Translations under genes and position numbers: made by a program | Origin: Candidatus Amphirhobacter heronislandensis | GTDB taxonomy: Bacteria > Pseudomonadota > Gammaproteobacteria > Tethybacterales > Tethybacteraceae | Length of the DNA stretch: 39,093 nt | Assembly: GCA_001750625.1 (NCBI GenBank) | Contig: MEIE01000010.1 | Coordinates: 1 to 39,093 of the forward strand | Direction: 5' to 3' | In this document: one piece after another, positions 1-6,798 of the stretch | Layout: each line of letters opens with the position of its first letter | Position numbering within the stretch: position 1 is the first letter of the stretch | Notes under the pieces: generated by a model | Database searches by the model: none | The model's input: only the letters and a program-made list of their open reading frames with translations | Told to the model about the DNA's origin: nothing

Positions 1-5
1 GCATC

Positions 6-383
6 ATGGCTAGAACAACCGTAGAAGACTGCCTCCGGCAGACCCCCAACCATTTCGAGCTCGTCATCGGCGCCGTCGCCCGCGCCAACGAGCTGCGCCG
101 CGGCGTGCCCGCCGAGCTCCCCGAGGAGAACGACCGTCCCGTCGTCGTCGCCCTGCGGGAGATCGCGGCCGGCCACTACGTCGTCGACCTCGAGAAGATC
201 GTGGTCGAGAGCCTCAAGGAATCCGTCGCCATCACCTCCGGCGAGACCTCGATCGCGCCGCAGGAGGAAGGCGAAGGCGCGGAAGCGGCCCAGGAGGACG
301 CCGGCGAGGCCAAGCCCGCGGCGGACGAGGCGGCGTCCGGCGAAGCGGCGGGCGAAGCTGACGACCGGCAGCCAGACGCTTGA
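6..383 (+). CDS. rpoZ: RNA polymerase omega subunit
   Basis: Small subunit that helps assemble RNA polymerase and binds the beta' subunit. The first 75 or so residues match the omega family: an opening MARTTVEDC, then an N-F-E-L-V helix and the A-R-A-N-E-L-R-R segment. In proteobacteria omega also contributes a ppGpp-binding site, which fits the (p)ppGpp enzyme gene that follows immediately. The protein is 125 residues, longer than the roughly 90 of E. coli, because of an acidic Ala/Glu-rich tail from about residue 80 that looks disordered. The ATG lies 5 bases into the window, so its upstream signals cannot be seen. Family call is secure; the function of the tail is unknown. Confidence 0.95.
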   Translation: MARTTVEDCLRQTPNHFELVIGAVARANELRRGVPAELPEENDRPVVVALREIAAGHYVVDLEKIVVESLKESVAITSGETSIAPQEEGEGAEAAQEDAGEAKPAADEAASGEAAGEADDRQPDA

Positions 384-486
384 CGCCCCCGCGCTAGCGG
401 CGGCGGCCAGCCTGCCCGCGACCGAGCGGGACACGCTGGTCAGCGCCCTGCGGCGCAGCCTCACCCAGGAGCAGATCGGCCGCCTC

Positions 487-2556
487 TTGGAGGTCGCCGA
501 GTTCGCGGCCCAGGCCCACGCCGGCCAGCAGCGCCACAACGGCGCCCCCTACATCACCCATCCGGTCGCGGTGGCCTGCATCGCGGCGGGCTGGCACCTC
601 GACGAGGAGAGCGTGGCGGCGGGGCTGCTGCACGACGTGGTCGAGGACTGCCCGTACAGCGTCGCCGACCTCGAGGAGCGCTTCGGCCCGAAGGTCGCGG
701 CGATCGTCGACGGGGTCAGCAAAATCGAGCGCCTCGAGCAGTTCGAGCCGCCCGGCAGCCGCGAGCGCCGGCAGGCGGAGAGCTTCCGCAAGCTGCTGCT
801 GGCGGTGGCGAAGGACTGGCGGGTGCTGTTGATCAAGCTGGCGGACCGCCTGCACAACATGCGCACCCTGGCGAACGTCCCTCGCCGCAGCAAGCGGGAG
901 CGCATCGCCGACGAGACCCTGGACATCTACGCGCCGCTGGCCGAGCGGCTGGGCTTCCAGCAGGTCAGGGACGAGCTGCAGATGCTGTCCTTCGAGCACC
1001 GCCACCCCTTGCGCTTCGCGGCGCTCAGCAGCGCCTTAGAGCGCTCGGCGGAGCGGCAGCGGGTGGCGCTGCCGAAGATCCGGCGGCAGCTGACGGCGGG
1101 ACTGGAGAAAGCGGGGATCAAGGCGACGCTGCAAAGCCGCAGCAAGAACGTGTACTCGGTGTACCGCAAGATGGTCGACAAGGACCTGAGCTTCCGCGAG
1201 GTGGACGACCTGATCGGCTTCCGCCTGGTCACCGAAAGCCGGCTGGACTGCTACACGGCGCTCGGCGTGGTCCACGAGAAGTTCCGGCCGGTGCCGGAGA
1301 AAGTGAAGGACTACATCGCGCAGCCGAAGGTCAACGGCTACCAGTCGCTGCACACCACGGTGCTGGCGCCGAACGGCAACATCATCGAGCTGCAGATCCG
1401 CACCAAGGAGATGGACCAGCTCGCCGAGGTCGGGGTGGCGGCGCACTGGGAGTACAAGTCCAGCAACGCCGCGGCCCACGGCGGCGAGGCCGCGATCCAG
1501 CACGACACCAACAAGCAGCTCGACAACCTGTTCTCGATGAGCAAGCTCGGCATCGAGCCCGGCGAGTTCCTGCGCAACCTGCGCCTCGACCTGTACCCGG
1601 ACGACATCTTCGCCCTGACCCCCCGGGGCGAGGTGATCCAGCTCAACCGCGGCGCGACGGTCCTCGACCTCGCCTACGCCGTCCACACCGACCTGGGCAC
1701 CAAGGCCGACCACGCCCTGGTGAACGGGACGCGGATGCCGATCTCGACCAAGCTGAACTCCGGCGACATCGTCGAGGTGAGGACCGCCGCGCACGTCGCG
1801 CCCAAGCCGCAGTGGCTGGGCTACGTCGCCACCCCGAAGGCGCGGACCCAGATCCGCCACCAGCTCAAGGAGGCCTGGAACGCCGAGCTGGTGCAGCTGG
1901 GGGCGCGGCTGCTGGCGCAGGCGCTGCAGCGCTGCGGCGGCGACTTCGCCACCTTGGACCCGAACCGCTACCTCAACTACGTGAGGCACAACGCCGGCCT
2001 CGACAGCAAGGAGCAGCTGCAGACCCAGCTGGCGCTGGGGATCTACCAGGCGGACGTGGTGGCGCGGGACCTCATGGGCGCGAAGGCGCGGACCGGCGGC
2101 CGGGCCGAGGGTATCAAGGTCCGCGGCGACCGGCACGCGGGCATGGTGCGGGCCTCGTGCTGCGAGCCGCTGCCGCCGGAGCCGGTGGTGGGCGTGATGA
2201 AGCGGGCCGAGGGGGTGCAGATCCACCGGCGCGGCTGCCCGGCGGTGGCGAAGCGGCTCGAGGCCGGCGACTGCGTCGAGCTGGAGTGGGAGGCGGGCGA
2301 GGACGCGCTGTACCAGGCGGCGCTGCGGCTCGAGTGCACCAACCGCAAGGGCCTGATCGCGAACGTGCTGGGGCAGTTCGGCTCGCAGCAGGTCAACATC
2401 GTCACCCTGAGCCTCGCGAGCGCCGAGCAGGACAACCCGGTGGCGCGGATCGAGCTGGTGGTCGAGGTGGCGGACGGGCCGCAGCTCGAGCGGCTGCTGC
2501 GGACCCTGAACCGGATCGCCGGGGTGACGGCGGCGCGCGAGAAGCTGCCGGTCTAG
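487..2556 (+). CDS. spoT: Bifunctional (p)ppGpp synthetase/hydrolase, SpoT/Rel type
   Basis: Makes and degrades the stringent-response alarmone (p)ppGpp. Domains in order from the start used here: an HD hydrolase domain with HDVVED near residue 49; a synthetase domain with VKDYIAQPKVNGYQSLHT; a TGS domain (DDIFALTPRGE); and a C-terminal ACT domain (RKGLIANVLGQFG). The intact HD motif argues for a bifunctional enzyme rather than a RelA-type synthetase. The R-x-K-D loop reads K-V-K-D. The start is uncertain. TTG at 487 is the only ordinary start codon near the N-terminus, but SpoT-like sequence in the same frame (DTLVSALRRSLTQEQIGRL) continues upstream as far as rpoZ, where only CTG codons such as 358 could initiate. 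The stop overlaps the stop of lgt on the other strand (CTAG). Confidence 0.95.
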   Translation: MEVAEFAAQAHAGQQRHNGAPYITHPVAVACIAAGWHLDEESVAAGLLHDVVEDCPYSVADLEERFGPKVAAIVDGVSKIERLEQFEPPGSRERRQAESFRKLLLAVAKDWRVLLIKLADRLHNMRTLANVPRRSKRERIADETLDIYAPLAERLGFQQVRDELQMLSFEHRHPLRFAALSSALERSAERQRVALPKIRRQLTAGLEKAGIKATLQSRSKNVYSVYRKMVDKDLSFREVDDLIGFRLVTESRLDCYTALGVVHEKFRPVPEKVKDYIAQPKVNGYQSLHTTVLAPNGNIIELQIRTKEMDQLAEVGVAAHWEYKSSNAAAHGGEAAIQHDTNKQLDNLFSMSKLGIEPGEFLRNLRLDLYPDDIFALTPRGEVIQLNRGATVLDLAYAVHTDLGTKADHALVNGTRMPISTKLNSGDIVEVRTAAHVAPKPQWLGYVATPKARTQIRHQLKEAWNAELVQLGARLLAQALQRCGGDFATLDPNRYLNYVRHNAGLDSKEQLQTQLALGIYQADVVARDLMGAKARTGGRAEGIKVRGDRHAGMVRASCCEPLPPEPVVGVMKRAEGVQIHRRGCPAVAKRLEAGDCVELEWEAGEDALYQAALRLECTNRKGLIANVLGQFGSQQVNIVTLSLASAEQDNPVARIELVVEVADGPQLERLLRTLNRIAGVTAAREKLPV

Positions 2557-3329
2557 GCGGCCCGGCGGCCGGCGTACAGCACGGCGGCGGCGGCGGCGAG
2601 CAGCGGCAGCGACAGCAGCTGGCCGGCGCTGAGGCCGGCGTACAGGCCCATGTGGGCGTCGGGCTCCCGGAGGAACTCGACCCAGAAGCGGATGACGGCG
2701 TAGCCGGCCAGAAAGGCCGCGGCCACGTGGCCGGGGCGGGCGCCCCGCCAAAAAACCACCGCGAGCAGCAGCGCGAACAGCAGCGGGCCCTCGGCGAGCA
2801 GCTCGTAGAGCTGGCTGGGATGGCGGGCCAGCCCGTCGCCGGCGGCGGGGAAGACCATGCCCCAGGGCAGGCCGGTGGGCCGGCCCCACAGCTCGCCGTT
2901 GATGAAGTTGCCGAAGCGGCCGAGGGCGAGGCCCAGCGGCGCGCCGACCGCGAACAGGTCCGCCAGCCGCAGGACGGGCTCGCCGGCGAAGCGCGCCAGC
3001 AGCCAGCAGGCCAGCGCCATGCCGGCGACGCCGCCGTGGAAGGACATGCCGCCCTCCCAGATCGCGAACAGCCACAGGGGGTCGGCGCGCAGCACGTCCC
3101 AGCCGTAGATCAAGGCGTAGCCGAGGCGGCCGCCGACCAGGCTGCCGAGCAGCGCGGCGGCGAGGATGTTGTCGTGGACCCTGCGGCTGCGGGGGTCGCG
3201 CAGCAGCCGCGGCGCGAAGCGGCTGGTGACCGCCATGAACTGCAGGGCGGCGGCGAACCACAGGACGCCGTACCAGTGGATGGCGAAGCCGAAGAAGCTG
3301 GCGGCGACGGGGTCGAAGGATACGGTCAT
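2553..3329 (-). CDS. lgt: Prolipoprotein diacylglyceryl transferase
   Basis: Inner-membrane enzyme that moves diacylglycerol from phosphatidylglycerol to the lipobox cysteine of prolipoproteins, the first step of lipoprotein maturation. The 258-residue product has the family signatures GGMSFHGGVAG, GRFGNFINGELWGR and RHPSQLYE, with several hydrophobic membrane helices between them. I start at the ATG at 3329 (MTVSFDP). The frame stays open for another 126 bases upstream, but that part has no family similarity, and a TACAAT -10 element lies 25-30 bases before this ATG. Convergent with the (p)ppGpp enzyme gene, sharing a CTAG stop. Confidence 0.95.
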   Translation of the reverse strand: MTVSFDPVAASFFGFAIHWYGVLWFAAALQFMAVTSRFAPRLLRDPRSRRVHDNILAAALLGSLVGGRLGYALIYGWDVLRADPLWLFAIWEGGMSFHGGVAGMALACWLLARFAGEPVLRLADLFAVGAPLGLALGRFGNFINGELWGRPTGLPWGMVFPAAGDGLARHPSQLYELLAEGPLLFALLLAVVFWRGARPGHVAAAFLAGYAVIRFWVEFLREPDAHMGLYAGLSAGQLLSLPLLAAAAAVLYAGRRAA

Positions 3330-3353
3330 GGGATGCCGGGTGGGCTGCGGGAT

Positions 3354-3359
3354 ATTGTA
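3354..3359 (-). promoter_or_regulatory. Probable -10 element of lgt
   Basis: TACAAT on the minus strand, predicting transcription start near 3347, about 18 bases before the lgt ATG. No convincing -35 hexamer was found at the expected distance, so this rests on one hexamer in the right place. Confidence 0.4.
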
Positions 3360-3455
3360 AGAGGCGGTGGCGGGAACGCCCGGATTTATGGAGAAAAAAT
3401 TTGTTCTACAAAATAACCGGCAAGAGATCCAGGCCTTTGGCATGGAACTTTGCAT

Positions 3456-4307
3456 CTATTTCTTTGAGGAAGTCGACTTTATGCTCCTGGGCTTTTCATA
3501 GTTTTCGCTCTCATTTCTCGCCCTGCTTATCGTTATGAAGTCGCTCTCCTTTCTTTCCCTAAAAAAGTCCCGGCCCATCCTGCGCCCGGCCTCATGCAGA
3601 GAAATCCCCTCTTTCTCCTTAAGCCTTACCGCGGCCTCGGACGGCTTTGAAAAATTAAGGTGCATGCAACCGCTAGGCGTCAGACTGGGAAAAATATTCC
3701 ACCCCCTTCGGAACGATTTCTCCCTCATTTCCTTTAGAATTTTTATTTCCGCTTCCGTGAGTCTATTCGGCAGGACTACATCCACATTCAGTATTGCTAT
3801 ACTTGCATGCATGAATGCATCGTCTCTCGCTGCTGCTGGAAATTTTTCATCCCTAATTTTTAACGCTATTTTTTCAAGCTCCTGCGCCCGCTCCTGCAAA
3901 AAGTAGTACTCTCGAATTGTCGAGCGATCATATAAATAATAAAAAGGAGAAGCCTCTGTTATCAACCACCCTTCTCTTACTTTATTTTGGCCTTTCCCCA
4001 TCTCTAACGCCTCTTCGTTCTCCAGAATGCGCCGGGCTGTTTTCTTTGGATTTATCAAAAGGTCCGCTATGAGATCTTGCAGAACATACTCGGCTCTTCG
4101 CAACCGCAGTAAAAGTGCGAAAGGGAGGACGCAAAGAATCAGCCCCGCTCCGGCGGCAACTACTTTAAGAGAGCCCGCGCGCGCCTCTACTTGTTCAAGT
4201 AGCTGCGAGGAGAGCAAGGCAATCTGCTCATCTAGGGCCCATAACAAGAGCGCGCCACCAACCCAAGCCGAGAAAATTGCGGCGGCTATGTAGAGCAAAG
4301 CTCTCAT
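3456..4307 (-). CDS. Orphan two-helix membrane protein
   Basis: Not recognised. The 283-residue product has two N-terminal hydrophobic segments (about residues 3-25 and 46-69), then a charged cytoplasmic region rich in Lys, Glu and Arg with coiled-coil-like stretches (LQERAQELEKIALK) and a basic, Ser/Lys-rich C-terminus. Base composition is clearly more AT-rich than lgt or the (p)ppGpp gene, which suggests acquired or fast-evolving DNA. The ATG at 4307 is preceded directly by an in-frame GTG at 4310. There is no ribosome binding site, but a TAAAAT hexamer sits exactly 9 bases before the ATG, so the transcript may be leaderless. It lies just outside the left end of the mobile element. Confidence 0.65.
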   Translation of the reverse strand: MRALLYIAAAIFSAWVGGALLLWALDEQIALLSSQLLEQVEARAGSLKVVAAGAGLILCVLPFALLLRLRRAEYVLQDLIADLLINPKKTARRILENEEALEMGKGQNKVREGWLITEASPFYYLYDRSTIREYYFLQERAQELEKIALKIRDEKFPAAARDDAFMHASIAILNVDVVLPNRLTEAEIKILKEMREKSFRRGWNIFPSLTPSGCMHLNFSKPSEAAVRLKEKEGISLHEAGRRMGRDFFRERKESDFITISRARNESENYEKPRSIKSTSSKK

Positions 4308-4336
4308 CACTTTTTTATTTTACTGTTCCAGTGTAC

Positions 4337-4344
4337 TTATTTAG
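4337..4344. repeat. Left copy of 8-bp target-site duplication
   Basis: TTATTTAG, repeated in the same orientation at 5023-5030, directly flanking the terminal inverted repeats of the element between them. Confidence 0.8.
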
Positions 4345-4371
4345 CCCGCTTATATACTTAGCTTGACAGGC
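4345..4371 (+). repeat. Left terminal inverted repeat
   Basis: Begins CCCGCT directly after the octamer duplication and ends with TAGCTTGACAGGC. The reverse complement of 4997-5022 matches it except for one extra T and a two-base substitution in the middle. Confidence 0.75.
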
Positions 4372-4399
4372 TAATCCACAAAGCCGCCTGGATGATAGC

Positions 4400-4702
4400 C
4401 TATTCAGCGACAGGCTTGGTGAAGTTCAGGTTGCGGTTGGTGCTGATATTTGCCACTTTCGCCCAATCGTAGGCGAGCAGCCAGTCATGCAGCTCGGCCC
4501 TGTCCCTTTTCAATACAATACCAGTAGCGAGCTTGTCAGTGCGTCTTTCCTTCGATCTGGCGGGAACGGGCTTTACAAGTTGCCCGTGCCTAACGCCTTT
4601 GGGAATAAATAGATTGCACAGGTGCTCTTTTTTGAGCTCCGTGCCGCGGTAATCGACGCGGAAGAAGTTCGCGTAGCTGGCGCAAGTCGATCCACACCAC
4701 AT
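4400..4702 (-). CDS. Small orphan protein carried by the inverted-repeat element
   Basis: Not recognised. A 100-residue basic protein starting MWCGSTCASYANFF, with two cysteines near the N-terminus, a Lys/Arg-rich middle (PARSKERRTDKLATG) and an aromatic, possibly helical C-terminal part (ELHDWLLAYDWAK). It has no obvious membrane segment and none of the motifs of common transposases. The ATG has no ribosome binding site but lies 9 bases after a perfect TATAAT (4712-4717, minus strand), so the message would be nearly leaderless. It is divergent from the structured-RNA candidate at 4797. It could be a DNA- or RNA-binding protein that works with that RNA, or a remnant of a larger gene. Moderate confidence that it is a real gene. 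Confidence 0.5.
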   Translation of the reverse strand: MWCGSTCASYANFFRVDYRGTELKKEHLCNLFIPKGVRHGQLVKPVPARSKERRTDKLATGIVLKRDRAELHDWLLAYDWAKVANISTNRNLNFTKPVAE

Positions 4703-4711
4703 AACAGCGGC

Positions 4712-4717
4712 ATTATA
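4712..4717 (-). promoter_or_regulatory. -10 element before the element-borne gene
   Basis: A perfect TATAAT on the minus strand, with 9 bases between it and the ATG at 4702. No good -35 was seen at 16-18 bases upstream. Confidence 0.45.
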
Positions 4718-4781
4718 ACCGCGAATGCCAGCTATTCTAGCGGACTTTGCCCTGCAAAGATGCGAGATTCGGCTCTATATA

Positions 4782-4790
4782 TGCTAAAAT
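4782..4790 (+). promoter_or_regulatory. Extended -10 promoter for the structured-RNA candidate
   Basis: TGCTAAAAT: the TG of an extended -10, one base, then TAAAAT. The predicted transcription start, about 7 bases past the hexamer, is near 4797, exactly the first base of a long base-paired stem. No clear -35 hexamer is present, as is common for extended -10 promoters. Confidence 0.5.
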
Positions 4791-4796
4791 TCGAGC

Positions 4797-4872
4797 CCGA
4801 GGAGGTGGCCCGAAGGCCTCACGCTAGGACGCGCTTTGGCCAAAGCTGTTACACTTAGACCTGCCTCCTCGG
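4797..4872 (+). ncRNA. Candidate small structured RNA inside the mobile element
   Basis: CCGAGGAGG (4797-4805) is the exact reverse complement of CCTCCTCGG (4864-4872), and the stem can extend to about 12 pairs with wobbles. The enclosed 50-odd bases hold a GGCC-CGAA-GGCC hairpin (4807-4818) and a perfect 14-base palindrome, GCTTTGGCCAAAGC (4833-4846). The 5' strand resembles a strong Shine-Dalgarno sequence and the 3' strand resembles the 16S anti-Shine-Dalgarno. No long open frame starts after it. I could not fit it to tRNA, tmRNA, 6S, SRP RNA or RNase P RNA. The 3' end is not defined, since no T-run follows. Sequence-based inference only. Confidence 0.4.
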
Positions 4873-4996
4873 AGTCTTCTGCATTTGTGGATTTGTTCCC
4901 GCGGTTAGGGTCGCGCCCGGCAGCGCTGCAGTAATCCTATTCTACAACAAAACACCCTATCTTTTGCTGGTCGCGTGGCAAGCCCCTATATGTAGT

Positions 4997-5022
4997 GCCT
5001 GTCAAGCTATCTATATAGCGGG
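4997..5022 (-). repeat. Right terminal inverted repeat
   Basis: Ends in GCGGG directly before the octamer TTATTTAG and begins GCCTGTCAAGCTA. It is the inverted partner of 4345-4371. Confidence 0.75.
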
Positions 5023-5030
5023 TTATTTAG
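5023..5030. repeat. Right copy of 8-bp target-site duplication
   Basis: TTATTTAG in the same orientation as 4337-4344, immediately outside the right inverted repeat. Confidence 0.8.
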
Positions 5031-5042
5031 TTAAACATCGAG

Positions 5043-5281
5043 ATGACACACGCAAACATTTCTCCGTCTTATGACGGCAAGACCTTCCTGTCACCAGCGA
5101 GGTCGAAGGCATGAGCCGGGCGGAAATCAAGCGCCTGATCATCGCCAACGGCGGCACGATCGGCGGCTCGGTGTCGAGCAAGCTGAGCTTTGTCAACAAG
5201 ATCCAAAAGGCGGAGGAGCTGGGCATCATCATGATGCCGGCGGTGGAGTTCATCGAGGCCCTCCAAAGCGTGGAGGCCTGA
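5043..5281 (+). pseudogene. Decayed stand-alone BRCT domain
   Basis: Read in two frames, this gives a BRCT domain like that at the end of NAD-dependent DNA ligase. ATG at 5043 leads to SPSYDGKTFL; after one missing base near 5090 the frame moves to VTSEVEGMSRAEIKRLI, then GGTIGGSVSSK and KIQKAEELGI, stopping at 5279-5281. The usual stretch between the SVSSK motif and the KIQKA helix (about 8-10 residues ending the third strand) is also missing. Two lesions in under 80 codons suggest a dead remnant rather than a working protein, though a sequencing error could explain the frameshift. The right end of the mobile element lies only 13 bases upstream. The last 56 codons (from ATG 5111) are open on their own. 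Confidence 0.6.
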
Positions 5282-5318
5282 GGCCGCGCGGGGGGCGGCG
5301 AAGCTCCGGGGACGGGGC

Positions 5319-5372
5319 GCAGGCCCGATGCAGGCGCTGGGCCAGCCGGCGGGCGGCCTGATTCGGGCCTGC
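5319..5372. repeat. Long GC-rich hairpin
   Basis: GCAGGCCCGA (5319-5328) and its exact reverse complement TCGGGCCTGC (5363-5372) bracket 34 bases. It lies in the 228-base gap between the BRCT remnant and the next gene. There is no T-run, so it is not a classical terminator; it may be a REP-like palindrome or decay debris. The rest of the gap holds only the promoter listed next. Confidence 0.45.
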
Positions 5373-5451
5373 GGCGCAAACCCGAAACTCATAAAATTCG
5401 CTGGAAAAACAACAAAATAAGCGCGGCAGGCCGGCTTGGGGGCGATTTGGC

Positions 5452-5481
5452 TTGCAATTGGGGGCGCAAAGGTGCTAGAAT
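5452..5481 (+). promoter_or_regulatory. Sigma-70-like promoter of the first outer-membrane gene
   Basis: TTGCAA (5452-5457), an 18-base spacer, then TAGAAT (5476-5481). A strong ribosome binding site, AGGAGG at 5499-5504, follows, 5 bases before the ATG at 5510. Confidence 0.6.
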
Positions 5482-5509
5482 TGTGCTCTAACCTTCTTAG
5501 GAGGATCCT

Positions 5510-6254
5510 ATGAACAAAAAAATCATGATTGCGTCCATCGTCGCCGTGCTGGCTTCGCCGCTGGCCCTTGCGCGCGGTCACACCCAAGATGTCTACGGAG
5601 GCGTCGACATGGGCGCCGCCGCACTCGGCGACCAGGGCGCGTTCTGCGACACCATCGACTCAATCGGCCGTCACCCTCACTGTGACCCCGGATACCGATC
5701 ATTCAAGCTCCCCTTTCACCAATGGGGATTGCGGCGATTCGGAAACCTCGATCCGCGTGTTCGCTGGCTACAAGATCAACGACATGATTTCGGTCGAAGG
5801 CTTCTGGCTTTCCTCGAGCGGCTACGCCACCAGCCACAGCGGACAGATTGATTTTGTCCCTTCTGTCGGTAACACGACTAACGCCTCCATCTCCTTTACC
5901 AGCGAAACCGACTACACCAGCTTTGGAGCCTCGGCCGTAGGAAAATACGAGGTTTACGACAACCTCAGCATCAAAGGAGTGCTTGGCCTGCACAGCTACA
6001 GCATCGAGCCGAGCTTCACTCCGGGGACCCCGAGCAGGACCCTCACAAGTGCAGAGAGTACGGCAATGGCTGATTTCCAGAAAGCCAAGGTTGACGCTCG
6101 GACAGACGACGGCGTGAGCCTGCTGTACGGCATTGGCGCTGAGTACTCGCTCGGCGGCAACTTCAATGTCCGGGCCGGCTACGACGTCCTCAGTTCTGGC
6201 GACGAATCAGTCTCCTACCTGAGCGCGGGCGCGTCCTACACCTACAGCTTCTAG
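5510..6254 (+). pseudogene. Outer-membrane beta-barrel protein, frameshifted
   Basis: Reads as a secreted barrel protein in two frames. The first 50 or so codons give a signal peptide (MNKKIMIASIVAVLASPLALA) and mature start (YGGVDMGAAALGDQGAFC). One extra base in the ggccg run near 5666-5670 shifts the frame, after which VTLTV through the barrel strands to the terminal GASYTYSF is intact. Removing one base would give about 247 residues. Alternating strands and a C-terminal phenylalanine fit insertion by the BAM complex. It resembles the gene at 6799, including the position of a cysteine pair. A strong promoter and ribosome binding site remain, so inactivation may be recent, phase-variable or a sequencing error. 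The exact function of the barrel is unknown. Confidence 0.7.
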
Positions 6255-6273
6255 GGCAACTCTCTACAAGCAC

Positions 6274-6303
6274 AAAGGGCTGCCTCGCGCAGCCCTTTTT
6301 TTT
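6274..6303 (+). terminator. Rho-independent terminator
   Basis: GGGCTGC (6277-6283) pairs with GCAGCCC (6289-6295) around a 5-base loop. The stem is extended by AAA against the first Ts and followed by eight Ts. It ends the transcript of the frameshifted barrel gene 19 bases after its stop. Confidence 0.85.
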
Positions 6304-6313
6304 GAACTTAGTG

Positions 6314-6319
6314 TAGAAT
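6314..6319 (+). promoter_or_regulatory. -10 element of the orphan gene at 6330
   Basis: TAGAAT, followed by 10 bases and then the ATG, with no ribosome binding site between. No good -35 is visible; the region upstream is the terminator hairpin. Confidence 0.4.
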
Positions 6320-6329
6320 TTACCCACAT

Positions 6330-6710
6330 ATGAGCGCTGAAATCGCTGACATGGAAGAATTTTTCGCTTCCGCCTCCCCTTCCACAGTGATTGCACGCTG
6401 CCTGGAAAGAAATCCGGCCGGTGACGGCATTTACGAAGTCGTCGAAGGCGGGCAGCTTGAGGTCCACCAAGGAATCTCCCTGGTTGACGAAAGGGACAAG
6501 CACCTCATGTCTTCCCTCGAGGTCGATGTTTCTCGCGACTGCCACGTGTCAAGCATCTGGACCCAGGAAGACGGAAGGGAGGTCTTCGCTATCTGGGACG
6601 TGCACAATAACGTCACGTACAATCCGGAGACCGACGAAGTAACTTACACCTATCCCGCCAAGAACTGGGGGAGTGGCAAGGGGTGGCTTCCTAAAAATCC
6701 ACAAGGATAG
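6330..6710 (+). CDS. Orphan soluble protein between two barrel genes
   Basis: Not recognised. A 126-residue acidic protein with no signal peptide or membrane segment. The C-terminal half is rich in aromatic and beta-strand residues (REVFAIWDVHNNVTYNPE, VTYTYPAKNWGSGKGW), suggesting a small beta domain. The ATG follows a TAGAAT hexamer by 10 bases and has no Shine-Dalgarno sequence, so the message may be leaderless. It sits between a terminator and the second barrel gene on the same strand. Codon use is closer to the host average than in the AT-rich islets. It is probably a real gene; its function is unknown. Confidence 0.55.
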   Translation: MSAEIADMEEFFASASPSTVIARCLERNPAGDGIYEVVEGGQLEVHQGISLVDERDKHLMSSLEVDVSRDCHVSSIWTQEDGREVFAIWDVHNNVTYNPETDEVTYTYPAKNWGSGKGWLPKNPQG

Positions 6711-6798
6711 AAGGGCCCTGCGCTACGCTCCCTTTAATCTGAAGTTCTTCTCTGAACAACCTTACTGATTCATATTTTTCTGACCGGGAAAAATAATC

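Larger units (their letters stand above)
4345..5022. mobile_element. Small inverted-repeat element with 8-bp target duplication
   Basis: A 678-bp unit bounded by imperfect inverted repeats. The left repeat (4345-4371, 27 bases) and right repeat (4997-5022, 26 bases) match at about 24 of 27 aligned positions, including outer CCCGCT and inner TAGCTTGACAGGC. Both ends abut the octamer TTATTTAG in direct orientation, the mark of transposition with an 8-bp staggered cut. Inside are one small minus-strand gene and a divergent plus-strand structured-RNA candidate. No transposase is recognisable, so it is probably non-autonomous and mobilised in trans. Families making 8-bp duplications include IS1595 and IS66, but the ends do not let me assign one. 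No second copy was seen in the window. Confidence 0.75.

Noticed and set aside
4797-4872. tRNA, tmRNA, 6S, SRP or RNase P RNA
   Set aside because: No TPsiC-like GGTTC arm, no CCA end, none of the conserved cores, and too short for 6S or RNase P; kept only as an unassigned structured RNA.
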